Source of the DNA: Marinilabiliaceae bacterium
GTDB lineage: Bacteria; Bacteroidota; Bacteroidia; Bacteroidales; Marinilabiliaceae
Direction: 5' to 3'
Length of the DNA stretch: 60,596 nt
NCBI GenBank assembly: GCA_009777175.1
Contig: WRMI01000009.1
Location: forward strand, 1-60,596
This document shows positions 26,717-35,401 of this stretch, one piece after another. Position numbers and translations under genes: made by a program. The notes below the pieces were generated by a model that was not told the origin of the DNA, ran no database searches, and saw only the letters and a list, made by a program, of their open reading frames with translations. Position 1 is the stretch's first letter. The number at the start of each line of letters is the position of its first letter.

Positions 26717-27070
26717 TTATTTTTGTCGTGGGTGTTCAGTTTTAAATACAACATCAAGTTTGTTTCGCAGCACTTCGTGTGTAATTTTAATATTGTCGTT
26801 CTGCAACTTACGAAGTATCGTTAAAGCCTCGTCTTCAATTGCCTGCAACTTCGCATTAAATTCTGGAAACTGCCTGAAGTTTTTCGTTTGTTTTGCCCTG
26901 CCCGTTTCACTGTTCCAATTCTTTGGCTCTATTGATTCATTAATGAAATACTTAAAGGGTAAATATTTTTTCTTACCATTTTGCAATTCAAAAGCGCCGT
27001 AATTTAGAAAAAAGTAGATATTAGTCTTCTCTGCGCTTTTGTCGTGTAGATAAAATTTAACTGTAGCCAT
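26717..27070 (-). pseudogene. tyrosine recombinase N-terminal (arm-binding) fragment
   Basis: 117 codons matching the Arm-DNA-binding N-terminus of Bacteroidota tyrosine recombinases: ATVKFYLHDKSAEKTNIYFF, then KYFINESIEPKNWNSETGRAK and a helical ITHEVLRNKLD. The core-binding and catalytic domains (R..HxxR...Y) are missing, so it is a remnant. The gene starts about 175 bases from the 3' end of tRNA-Arg(ACG) and on the same strand, the usual place for an integrase of an element inserted into a tRNA gene. Confidence 0.75.
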
Positions 27071-27245
27071 TTTATAAAAATTTTGGCTGCAAAGATAATA
27101 ATAATTGTTTAAGGGTAAGAATAATGGTAAGAATTTTTTTTATTGATTTTTGTTTTCTTTTGTTTTTGAAATAAAAACATCTTTTGTTTTATAGGGCTCT
27201 TTTATTGTTTTATAAAAAGAAATGAAAAAATCTAAAAAATTTTTG

Positions 27246-27320
27246 CGATCCCGGAGGGGCTCGAACCCCCAACCTCCTGGGCCGTAACCAGGTACTCTAA
27301 TCCAATTGAGCTACGGGATC
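27246..27320 (-). tRNA. tRNA-Arg(ACG)
   Basis: 75-base cloverleaf on the minus strand: acceptor GATCCCG/CGGGATC, D stem GCTC/GAGT, anticodon stem CCTGG/CCAGG with loop TTACGGC, T arm GGGGG-TTCGAGC-CCCTC, discriminator G. The anticodon ACG at 27285-27283 would be deaminated to ICG to read CGU, CGC and CGA. CCA is not encoded. Confidence 0.95.
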
Positions 27321-27337
27321 AATAAAAAATTGCGGTG

Positions 27338-27345
27338 CAAAGATA
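27338..27345 (-). promoter_or_regulatory. -7 box for tRNA-Arg(ACG)
   Basis: TATCTTTG on the minus strand, 18 bases before the tRNA 5' end, matching TAnnTTTG. Confidence 0.6.
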
Positions 27346-27418
27346 GAGGTTTTTTTTCGAAATACAAAAAAATATTTTTTTTAATTATGTTTTTTTTATT
27401 TTTATCAACTTTTTTTCA

Positions 27419-27426
27419 TATTTTTG
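27419..27426 (+). promoter_or_regulatory. -7 box for the phosphoesterase-aroC operon
   Basis: TATTTTTG on the plus strand, 21 bases before the start codon at 27448. A -33 element is not obvious. Confidence 0.45.
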
Positions 27427-27447
27427 TAAAAAATAAAATCAATATCT

Positions 27448-27945
27448 ATGAAAAAAATAGGAGTTCTTTCGGATACGCATACATATTTTGACCCTCGTCT
27501 TTATGATTTCTTTGCGAATGTAGATGAAATATGGCATGCTGGCGACTTTGGCTCTGCTGAAGTTTTTGATGAAATAGAAAAATTTAAGCCTATACGAGCC
27601 GTTTTCGGTAATGTAGATGGCGCAATTCTACGTATTAGATTAAAAGAAGTAGAGCGTTTTGAATGTGAGGGTGTTAATGTTTTATTAACTCATATTGGTG
27701 GATATCCCGGTAATTATGACCCAGCAATAAGATCGCAAATCTATTCTAATCCTCCAAATCTTTTTATTTGCGGGCATAGTCATATTTTAAAAATTATGAA
27801 CGACAAAGAGTTAAATTTGCTTCACGTCAATCCCGGAGCAGCGGGCAAATCAGGTATTCATACTGTCCAAACAGCCGTGAGGTTTGTTATAGATGAGGGA
27901 ACAATAAAAGATATGGAGGTCGGCGAGTTTAAGATGAACCAATGA
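27448..27945 (+). CDS. YfcE/MJ0936-type metallophosphoesterase
   Basis: 165 residues. The calcineurin-like fold with all metal ligands in order: LSDTH (near 8), HAGDFG (near 32), VFGNVD (near 54), LTHIGG (near 78) and CGHSH (near 107). Small members of this family hydrolyse phosphodiesters in vitro; the in vivo substrate is unknown. Length is typical. It is the first gene of a plus-strand run with the prenyltransferase and aroC. Confidence 0.9.
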   Translation: MKKIGVLSDTHTYFDPRLYDFFANVDEIWHAGDFGSAEVFDEIEKFKPIRAVFGNVDGAILRIRLKEVERFECEGVNVLLTHIGGYPGNYDPAIRSQIYSNPPNLFICGHSHILKIMNDKELNLLHVNPGAAGKSGIHTVQTAVRFVIDEGTIKDMEVGEFKMNQ

Positions 27946-27978
27946 AAAAATTTTTAAACATTTACAAAAAACTTATTT

Positions 27979-28926
27979 ATGAAAGCATTTTTTAAACTTA
28001 TACGAATTAAAAATCTGATAATCATAGCGTTGCTTCAGTCTCTGCTACGTTATGGGCTATTAATTCCGATGCTTCAATTTTATGGAATCGAACCTGTTTT
28101 GTCTGATTTTCATTTTGCATTATTAGTAGTTGTGTCCGTACTTTTGGCTGCCTCCGGGTATGTAATTAACGACTATTTTGATGTAAAAATAGATAAAATT
28201 AACCGACCAGAAAAAGTTGTAGTTGGAAATGTTTTTAGACGTCGTTCTGTGCTGTTGATGCACGTGTTTTTCACTATTGCGGGAGTTTTTATCGGACTTT
28301 TCATCTCTTTTATTTATAAAAAAGAGAACTATGCCTTAGTATTTATCATGATACCAATTGTTCTCTGGTTTTATTCAGCAAAGTTAAAGAAACAGATTCT
28401 TTTGGGAAATTTGGTCATTTCGTTGCTCACAGCGCTTGTTCCTTATTTTGTCGTTTCCCTCGAATTTTCAGCACTAATAAAGGAATTTGGTGAAGCAATC
28501 ACTGAAACAGAAGCGTGCTCAACGGCATGGTTTTGGACAACCGGATTTGCGTTCTTTGCCTTTATTATTAATCTTATTAGAGAAATTATCAAAGATATGG
28601 AAGACGAAAAAGGAGACAAAAAGGAAGGTGCACACACTCTCCCAATTGAAATGGGAATCCAAAATACTAAAATAGTTGTTTATGCGCTGACTATTACATC
28701 AATAGCAGCAATTTGGGCGCTATATTTTGTTATTCCCGAATTGAAGAATGATTCGATAACTATCTACTATTTTATTCTGTTCCTGACAATCCCTTTATTA
28801 TTGTTGATATTTAGCGTATATAAAGCGAATAGTGCAAAAAAATTTCATGGTTCTTCTCGGATAAGCAAAATTGTTATGCTGTTCGGAATTTTATTTATAC
28901 TTGTGGCAAGAACGTTTTTTGTATAA
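27979..28926 (+). CDS. UbiA-family prenyltransferase (geranylgeranylglycerol-phosphate synthase-like)
   Basis: 315 residues with about eight to nine membrane helices. The two Asp-rich motifs for prenyl diphosphate binding are present: NDYFDVKIDKINRP (near 65) and REIIKDMEDEKGDKKEGAHT (near 200). The second motif resembles that of geranylgeranylglycerol-phosphate geranylgeranyltransferases, which are common in Bacteroidota. The exact substrate is not fixed by sequence. It lies 33 bases after the phosphoesterase and 20 bases before aroC, so it is probably co-transcribed. Confidence 0.85.
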   Translation: MKAFFKLIRIKNLIIIALLQSLLRYGLLIPMLQFYGIEPVLSDFHFALLVVVSVLLAASGYVINDYFDVKIDKINRPEKVVVGNVFRRRSVLLMHVFFTIAGVFIGLFISFIYKKENYALVFIMIPIVLWFYSAKLKKQILLGNLVISLLTALVPYFVVSLEFSALIKEFGEAITETEACSTAWFWTTGFAFFAFIINLIREIIKDMEDEKGDKKEGAHTLPIEMGIQNTKIVVYALTITSIAAIWALYFVIPELKNDSITIYYFILFLTIPLLLLIFSVYKANSAKKFHGSSRISKIVMLFGILFILVARTFFV

Positions 28927-28946
28927 GCATAAAAATATAAAAAAAT

Positions 28947-30008
28947 ATGTCGGGAAATACTTTTGGAACATCTTTTAAATTGACTTCGTTTGGTGAATCG
29001 CACGCAAAGTGCGTTGGAGGCGTAATTGATGGCGTGATACCCGGGTTGGAAATAGATATGAATTTTATTCAAACTGAAATGAATCGCAGAAAACCGGGTC
29101 AATCGAACATTACAACGCAACGTTTTGAAACAGATTTTGTTGAGTTTATTTCGGGAATAATTGACGGCAAAACAACAGGTACTCCGTTAGCATTTCTTAT
29201 TAATAATAACAATCATAACTCACAAGATTACAATAATTTAAAAAATATTTTTCGACCATCGCATGCCGACTACACCTATTTTAAAAAATATGGAATACGG
29301 GATTATAAAGGCGGCGGACGTGCATCGGGTCGTGAAACGGCTGTTAGGGTTGTTGGAGGAGCAATCGCTAAATTGATGTTACAAAAACATAAAATAAATG
29401 TTATTGCATTTACTTCGCAAATAGGTGAAATAAAGTTAGATAAACATTATTTAGAGTTAGATATATCGTTAGCCGAAAATAATATTGTTAGATGTCCCGA
29501 CCAAATTGTGGCAAACAAAATGATTGAACATTTAAAAAAAGTTAAAGAAGATAATGATTCCGTTGGAGGAGTTGTAACTTGTGTAATAAAAAATGTTCCA
29601 GCGGGAATTGGCGAACCAATTTTTGACAAATTAAGCGCATTGTTGGCACGAGCAATGTTAAGTATTGGTGGCGCAAAAGGATTTGAATATGGCAGTGGAT
29701 TTCGTTCCGCTGAAATGAGAGGGTCGCAGCATAATGACATTTTTTATACTGAAAATAGAAAAATTAGAACTGTAACAAACTATTCAGGCGGTATCCAAGG
29801 AGGAATTTCTAACGGTGAAGATATCTATTTTAAGGTTGCATTTAAACCTGTTCCTTCGATAAATAGAACACAAAAAACAGTTGATATTGATGGAAACCTG
29901 TGTGAAATAAAAATTGAAGGAATGCACGACGTATGTATTGTTCCACGCGCTGTTGTAGTCGTTGAAGCAATGGCAGCGATGACAATTATTGATTTATTGA
30001 GGGAATAA
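28947..30008 (+). CDS. aroC: chorismate synthase
   Basis: 353 residues. It catalyses the last shikimate step, EPSP to chorismate, with reduced FMN. Signatures: GESHAKCVGGVIDGVIPG (near 13-30), RPSHADYTY, GGGRASGRETAVRV (near 121-134) and, toward the end, CIVPRAVVVVEAMAA. Length and motifs are complete. It is the last gene of the operon starting at 27448; the stop is followed directly by repeats, not by a clear terminator. Confidence 0.96.
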   Translation: MSGNTFGTSFKLTSFGESHAKCVGGVIDGVIPGLEIDMNFIQTEMNRRKPGQSNITTQRFETDFVEFISGIIDGKTTGTPLAFLINNNNHNSQDYNNLKNIFRPSHADYTYFKKYGIRDYKGGGRASGRETAVRVVGGAIAKLMLQKHKINVIAFTSQIGEIKLDKHYLELDISLAENNIVRCPDQIVANKMIEHLKKVKEDNDSVGGVVTCVIKNVPAGIGEPIFDKLSALLARAMLSIGGAKGFEYGSGFRSAEMRGSQHNDIFYTENRKIRTVTNYSGGIQGGISNGEDIYFKVAFKPVPSINRTQKTVDIDGNLCEIKIEGMHDVCIVPRAVVVVEAMAAMTIIDLLRE

Positions 30009-30347
30009 GTGAATGAGTAAATGAGTGAATGAGTGAATGAGAAAAAACCTTATTTTTCACCTTATTTTTTCAACAAAACGACCTTAGTAGAAAAATGAGA
30101 AAATGAGTAAATGAGTGTAGGGGCGCACCCTTGCGGTCGCCCACATTGTTATAATTGAGTAAAGAAGTAGAGGTTAGATATGAGATATGGGAATTGTAGC
30201 GACAAGCTATGGTTATAGAGCAAAGTTGAAGTATGCCTTGTCGAAATGTTGAATAGATTGCGACTTTTGCGTTCTAAACTTTGCGACTTTGCGTTGAAAA
30301 GAACTTATTAACCCTAAAAATTAGTGTAATTAGTGGCAAATAATAAA
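30009..30347. repeat. repeat-rich intergenic region
   Basis: Contains GAATGAGTAAATGAGT tandem words (30010-30040) and an inverted copy of the CTACTAAGG...AAAATAAGG unit found at 49028 and 60163 (about 30058-30092). A TGTAGGGGCGCACC...GGTCGCCC palindrome follows at 30117-30143, then a CTTTGCGTT-type repeat (about 30265-30300) and GTGTAATTAGTGGC words up to the next gene. The in-frame GTG at 30333 lies inside this repeat and is not the start of the symporter. Confidence 0.8.
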
Positions 30348-31736
30348 ATGAAAAAAATACCTTTATATCTAAAAATTATAATCGGACTTTTTGTCGGTAT
30401 AATTTGGGCTTTTTTGAGTGGATACCTCGGATGGTCAAACTTTACGACTATTTGGATTGCTCCTTTCGGACGAATTTTTATTAATTTGTTGAAATTAGCA
30501 GCCGTTCCGTTGGTCTTTTTTTCCATTATAGGTGCTATTATTAGGTTAGGGAATCCCGCAAATTTGGGAAAATTAGGCGGTAAAACATTACTCCTCTATT
30601 TGACTACATACATAATGGCAATAAGTGTAGGGTTGATATTAGTGAATTTGATAAAACCGGGTAAACAAATTCAAGAGGTTGCCCGTATTGAAAATCGGCT
30701 TTCTTACGAATTGTGGCTAAAGTCAGAAAATCTTTCACCAAATGATGGCAGATGGTACTCCGATGAGTTTCAATATGAAAAATTATTGGACGAAGTGATG
30801 AAACGGCAAGGTTTAGAAAAGACGGAAGAGATACAAGAAAAAGTTCAATCAGCAAAAGAGAATCAGCAGCGGACACCATTGTCTTATTTGGAAGAACTTG
30901 TTCCTATAAATATTTTTAATGCGCTTCAAAATAACGGAGCAATTTTACAGATAATATTTTTTGCAATTATGTTCGGGGTATCTGGGCTATTTTTGCCAAC
31001 AGAAAAATCGGAATCTCTTACTCGCGGAGTAGATATAGTAACAGATACATTAATCAAAATGATAGATTTGATTATGAAGGCGGCGCCATTTTTTGTTTTT
31101 GCGCTTATGGCAGGCATGATAAACGAAATTGCAGGCGACAATCCCGCAAAAATTTTAGAACTCTTTAAAGGGCTTTCGTGGTATGCATTGACTGTTTTCG
31201 GTGGATTGATTTTTTTAGCATTTATTTTTTATCCTTTTTTGATAAAAATATTTATAAAGAAAATTTCTCCAAAACAATTTCTAAAAGGAATATTTCCCGC
31301 ACAAATATTGGCATTTTCGACAAGTAGCAGCTCCGCAACCTTACCCGTTACTCTCGAATGCGCAGAACAAAATTTAAAAATAGATAAAAAAATTGCCCGA
31401 TTTGTTATACCAACAGGTGCGACAATAAATATGGACGGAACAAGTTTATATCAGGCTGTAGCGGTTTTGTTTTTGGCACAACTTCATTTGATAGACCTTA
31501 CAATTGCACAACAATTGACGGTTATGTTCACTGTAACAATGGCAAGCATCGGCGCAGCTCCAATACCGGGCGCTGGAATTATTATTTTAATGATTGTACT
31601 TTCATCTGTTGGACTTAATCCAGCGTGGGTAGCAATTATATTACCCGTAGACAGAATTTTAGATATGGTACGCACTATTGTCAATGTAACAGGAGACATT
31701 ACCGTAGCGTTTCTTGTTGATAGGAAATCTGTTTAA
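30348..31736 (+). CDS. dicarboxylate/amino acid:cation symporter (SDF/DAACS family)
   Basis: 462 residues with the family's eight helices and two re-entrant loops. The Ser-rich hairpin STSSSSATLPVTLECAE (near 323) and the TNMDGT-like motif TINMDGTSLYQAVA (near 360) are present, as is the GAAPIPGAGI segment of the second hairpin. It probably takes up dicarboxylates or glutamate/aspartate with sodium or protons. A long hydrophilic insertion (about 110-190), with SPNDGRWYSDEF and a helical part, separates early helices; such an insertion is seen in some Bacteroidota members. The ATG at 30348 is preferred over the GTG at 30333. Confidence 0.9.
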   Translation: MKKIPLYLKIIIGLFVGIIWAFLSGYLGWSNFTTIWIAPFGRIFINLLKLAAVPLVFFSIIGAIIRLGNPANLGKLGGKTLLLYLTTYIMAISVGLILVNLIKPGKQIQEVARIENRLSYELWLKSENLSPNDGRWYSDEFQYEKLLDEVMKRQGLEKTEEIQEKVQSAKENQQRTPLSYLEELVPINIFNALQNNGAILQIIFFAIMFGVSGLFLPTEKSESLTRGVDIVTDTLIKMIDLIMKAAPFFVFALMAGMINEIAGDNPAKILELFKGLSWYALTVFGGLIFLAFIFYPFLIKIFIKKISPKQFLKGIFPAQILAFSTSSSSATLPVTLECAEQNLKIDKKIARFVIPTGATINMDGTSLYQAVAVLFLAQLHLIDLTIAQQLTVMFTVTMASIGAAPIPGAGIIILMIVLSSVGLNPAWVAIILPVDRILDMVRTIVNVTGDITVAFLVDRKSV

Positions 31737-31869
31737 AAAAATATGCAAAAGAAACAATTATAACATTTGTTTTTCCACGTCATTTTTTTAATAAAATAGA
31801 TAAGGAAACTCTGATTTCCCAAGAGTTCAGGTAATCTGAAAATCTAAAATCTAATAACACCACATTTTG

Positions 31870-32267
31870 TGGAGCTGGAGGGGATCGAACCCTCGTCCAA
31901 ACAAGAAAGCAATATGATTTCTACATGCTTATTCTGTTCTTATTTTTCGAAAAAAGCAAGGAAACAGACATCCCGACAATTCCTTAAGCCTCTAATTTTC
32001 ACCGATAAAGCGAGACAATTTACCGACTATTTCCGATTTCTGGCACCTTCATATCGTCCGCCTCGGAACAAGGGCAAACGGAAGATGTCTCGTCCTCACT
32101 CTCCGAGCGAGGATTAAGCGTTGGTCTACTATACTTCGATCAAGCTGCGAGAGCGTAAGTATTTTCGCCATTTAAAACGTTTGAGATCCAGTTTTAACGA
32201 GCTGTTATCTCAAGGCTCGGCATGCTTACATACCTCTTTATCTTGCTGTCAAATCCATGTCAGCCCC
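31870..32267 (-). ncRNA. ssrA: transfer-messenger RNA (tmRNA)
   Basis: About 398 bases. The 5' end GGGGCTGACATGGATTTGAC and the 3' end with T arm GGGTTCGATCCCC and CAGCTCCA pair into the tRNA-like acceptor stem (GGGGCTG/CAGCTCC). The tag reading frame at 32169-32140 reads GENTYALAA followed by TGA, after the resume region. This fits the Bacteroidota tag pattern ending in YALAA. Pseudoknot regions lie in between. CCA is not encoded. It rescues stalled ribosomes with SmpB. Confidence 0.96.
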
Positions 32268-32320
32268 ATAAAAAAGTTTTAGACCGTTGGATCATCATTA
32301 ATGATGTTGAGGTTTTTGTG

Positions 32321-32328
32321 CAAAGATA
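32321..32328 (-). promoter_or_regulatory. -7 box, probable tmRNA promoter
   Basis: TATCTTTG on the minus strand, 54 bases upstream of the mature tmRNA 5' end. A perfect 14-base palindrome CATCATTAATGATG lies between the two (about 32293-32307), in the precursor leader. Confidence 0.5.
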
Positions 32329-32356
32329 ATTGGTCTAAAACTTATATTATAGTTAT

Positions 32357-35071
32357 TTATAACGCGGCTTTTGCTGCAGCAACTCTTGCGATAGGCACTC
32401 TAAATGGAGAACAACTAACATAATCCATTCCAAGTCTGTTGCAAAATTCTACCGATGATGGCTCTCCGCCATGTTCACCACAAATGCCAAGTTTTATATT
32501 TTGTTTTGTTTTTCTACCTCTTTCGACTGCAATTTGCATCAACTGTCCAACTCCTTCTTGGTCAATAGTTTGGAATGGGTCGTTTTTCAAAATGCCTAAG
32601 TCGACGTAAATTGGTAAGAATGTACCTGCGTCGTCCCGTGAATAACCGAATGTCATTTGCGTAAGGTCGTTTGTACCGAACGAAAAGAAGTCAGCCTCAG
32701 ATGCAATTTGGTGCGCCACCAAACATGCACGTGGAATTTCAATCATCGTACCTACTAAATAATCGATTTGGTCACCTCTTTCAGCAAAAATTTGTTGAGC
32801 AGTTTTCCTTATTATATCTGCCTGCATTTTGTACTCTTTCAATTCACCTGTCAAAGGAACCATAATTTCAGGACGTGCGTCAATACCTTTTTTCTTGAGG
32901 TTTAGAGCGGCTTCAATAATAGCTCTTGTTTGCATACGGGTAATTTCAGGATATGTATTTCCTAACCTGCATCCGCGATGTCCAAGCATTGGATTAAATT
33001 CATGTAGTTGATTTACTTTTGCTTTAACAGTTTCAACGGACACACCCATCTCTTTTGCCAACTCTTCTTGTGCTTTTGCTTCGTGCGGAACGAATTCGTG
33101 CAAAGGCGGGTCTAACAATCTGATTGTTACTCCATAACCTTCCATTGCTGATAAAATTCCTTCAAAATCGTTACGTTGATAAGGAAGAAGTTTGTCTAAT
33201 GCTTTTTCTCTATCTTCGGTTGTTGCGGCGAGTATCATTTCGCGCATTGCTTTAATTCTGTCGCCTTCAAAGAACATATGTTCGGTACGAGTGAGACCAA
33301 TTCCCTGAGCGCCAAATTTACGGGCAACTTGTGCGTCGTGAGGGGTATCAGCATTAGTTCTGACCGACATACGTGTATATTTACCTGCAAGTTCCATTAT
33401 TGCTGTAAAATCTTCGTTTAATTCTGCTTCTTTTGTAGCAACTTGACCTTCATATATATCACCCGTTGAGCCGTTAATAGAAATAAAGTCGCCTTCTGAA
33501 TATGCTTTTCCGTTGGCTTCTATTTTTTTGGTTACATAGTCAATTTTCAGCGAGCCCGCACCAGAAACGCAGCATTTTCCCATACCTCTTGCCACAACAG
33601 CAGCGTGTGATGTCATTCCGCCGCGTGCGGTTAAAATTCCTTCGGCTGCTGCCATACCTGCGAGGTCTTCGGGTGATGTTTCGATACGCACCATAATAAC
33701 TTTTTCGCCTCTTTTAGTCCACTCGGATGCGTCATCGGCGTTGAAAACAATTTTTCCTGTTGCTGCACCGGGAGATGCGGCTAAACCTTTTCCAATGACT
33801 TTTACTTGTTTCAATGCATCTGTATCAAAAACGGGGTGCAAAAGTTCGTCTAATTTATTGGGATCCATGCGGGACAAAACAGTTTTTTCGTCAATTTTTC
33901 CTTGTCGGAGCATGTCCATTGCAATTTTCACCATTGCTGCGCCTGTACGTTTGCCGTTACGTGTTTGTAACATCCAAAGTTTGCCTTCTTGGACGGTAAA
34001 TTCCAAATCCTGCATATCTTTATAGTGGTTCTCCAATTTTCTTTGATATGTATCAAGTTGTTTGTAAATTTCAGGCAATGCCTCTTCCATTGATGGATAT
34101 TTATCGGCTCGTTCTTCTTCTGAAATACAAGCCAATTTAGCCCAGCTTTGAGAACCAATTTTCGTAACTTGTAGCGGAGTTCTGATACCTGCTACGACAT
34201 CTTCACCTTGTGCGTTAATAAGGTATTCGCCAATGAGGTTATTTTCGCCGGTAGCGGCATCTCGTGTGAAACAGACACCCGTAGCGGATGTATCTCCCAT
34301 ATTTCCGAAAACCATTGCTTGAACGTTAACTGCTGTTCCCCATTCTGCAGGAATATTTTCCATTTTACGATAAAGAATTGCTCTATCGTTCATCCAAGAA
34401 TCAAAGACAGAACAAACAGCACCCCAAAGTTGTTCATAAGCAGATTCGGGGAAATCGCTGCCCGTTTGCTTTTTAACAGCGGCTTTAAATTTAGCGACTA
34501 ATTCCTTGAGGTCGGCAACGGAAAGTTGTGTGTCTAACTCTACTCCTTTCTCTTTTTTGAGGTCTTCGATAATTTCTTCGAATGGGTCGATGTCATTTTT
34601 ATTTTCAGGTTTCATACCTAAAACAACATCACCGTACATCTGAATGAACCTACGGTACGAATCCCAAACGAAACGTGGGTTTCCCGTTTTTTTGGTTAAA
34701 CCTTCAACGACAGTGTCGTTAAGTCCAAGATTTAAAATTGTGTCCATCATACCGGGCATAGATGCACGTGCGCCAGACCGTACAGAAACTAAAAGTGGAT
34801 TTTCGATGTCTCCAAATTTAGAATCCATCAATTTTTCCACTCCCGCAATTGCAACGTCAACTTCGGGTTTCAAAAGTTCTACTACTTTATCTTTTCCTAA
34901 CTCGTAATATTCGTTACACGATTCAGTAGTGATAGTGAATCCGGGAGGAACAGGAACGCCGATTAAATTCATTTCGGCAAGATTTGCTCCCTTACCGCCG
35001 AGTAGATTCTTCATCTCGGCTTTCCCTTCGGCTTTGCCGTCACCAAAGGTATATACTCGCTTTTTTTCCAT
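32357..35071 (-). CDS. ppdK: pyruvate, phosphate dikinase
   Basis: 904 residues. It interconverts pyruvate, ATP and phosphate with PEP, AMP and pyrophosphate, a usual glycolytic or gluconeogenic step in anaerobic Bacteroidales. The N-terminal nucleotide-binding part begins GGKGANLAEM (near 25). The phospho-His domain has GGMTSHAAVVARGMGK (near 480), with the regulatory Thr and catalytic His. The C-terminal PEP/pyruvate barrel has LGHRGCRLG and SFGTNDLTQMTFGYSRDD, with CGEHGGEPSS near the end. I start at MEKKRVYTFGDG (35071) rather than three codons upstream (35080). A TATCTTTG promoter box precedes it at 35128-35135. Confidence 0.97.
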   Translation of the reverse strand: MEKKRVYTFGDGKAEGKAEMKNLLGGKGANLAEMNLIGVPVPPGFTITTESCNEYYELGKDKVVELLKPEVDVAIAGVEKLMDSKFGDIENPLLVSVRSGARASMPGMMDTILNLGLNDTVVEGLTKKTGNPRFVWDSYRRFIQMYGDVVLGMKPENKNDIDPFEEIIEDLKKEKGVELDTQLSVADLKELVAKFKAAVKKQTGSDFPESAYEQLWGAVCSVFDSWMNDRAILYRKMENIPAEWGTAVNVQAMVFGNMGDTSATGVCFTRDAATGENNLIGEYLINAQGEDVVAGIRTPLQVTKIGSQSWAKLACISEEERADKYPSMEEALPEIYKQLDTYQRKLENHYKDMQDLEFTVQEGKLWMLQTRNGKRTGAAMVKIAMDMLRQGKIDEKTVLSRMDPNKLDELLHPVFDTDALKQVKVIGKGLAASPGAATGKIVFNADDASEWTKRGEKVIMVRIETSPEDLAGMAAAEGILTARGGMTSHAAVVARGMGKCCVSGAGSLKIDYVTKKIEANGKAYSEGDFISINGSTGDIYEGQVATKEAELNEDFTAIMELAGKYTRMSVRTNADTPHDAQVARKFGAQGIGLTRTEHMFFEGDRIKAMREMILAATTEDREKALDKLLPYQRNDFEGILSAMEGYGVTIRLLDPPLHEFVPHEAKAQEELAKEMGVSVETVKAKVNQLHEFNPMLGHRGCRLGNTYPEITRMQTRAIIEAALNLKKKGIDARPEIMVPLTGELKEYKMQADIIRKTAQQIFAERGDQIDYLVGTMIEIPRACLVAHQIASEADFFSFGTNDLTQMTFGYSRDDAGTFLPIYVDLGILKNDPFQTIDQEGVGQLMQIAVERGRKTKQNIKLGICGEHGGEPSSVEFCNRLGMDYVSCSPFRVPIARVAAAKAAL

Positions 35072-35127
35072 AAAAATCAATGAGTTGTATGTTATTACTA
35101 ATAAAATTATTTCGTTTTTTGAGGGCG

Positions 35128-35135
35128 CAAAGATA
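35128..35135 (-). promoter_or_regulatory. -7 box for ppdK
   Basis: TATCTTTG followed by CGCCC on the minus strand, 56 bases upstream of the ppdK start codon. Confidence 0.6.
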
Positions 35136-35185
35136 GATGTTTTTTTTGAAATGAAAAAATTTTAATTTTTTTTCAATAAAAAAGG

Positions 35186-35258
35186 TGATGGCAAGACTCG
35201 CCCCTACAAACTAAATACGAGATCATAGTTTGTGCGACCGCAAGGGTCGTACAAACAA
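35186..35258. repeat. two palindromic repeats
   Basis: A minus-strand TGTAGGGGCGAG...CTTGCC copy at about 35187-35210, and a variant at about 35229-35257 (GACC-CTTGC-GGTC core flanked by GTTTGT/ACAAAC arms). Both lie between the divergent ppdK and lipoprotein genes. Confidence 0.65.
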
Positions 35259-35326
35259 CAATACACAGATAGAGGTATTAATAAAAAATTATTCATTATA
35301 ATTCGTAAAAAAATAAATAAAAAATT

Positions 35327-35356
35327 TTTGTAATAAATAAAAAGCTATTATCTTTG
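35327..35356 (+). promoter_or_regulatory. promoter of the two-domain lipoprotein gene
   Basis: TTTG at 35327-35330 and TATCTTTG at 35349-35356, 18 bases apart; the start codon at 35402 is 45 bases further on. Confidence 0.7.
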
Positions 35357-35401
35357 CGCCCTATTTTAAAATATTTTTATCAATTATTTAAATTTTATAT
35401 T

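Noticed and set aside
30333..30347. GTG start giving the symporter five extra residues
   Set aside because: The GTG lies in a dispersed repeat word (GTGTAATTAGTGGC); the ATG at 30348 starts the conserved sequence.
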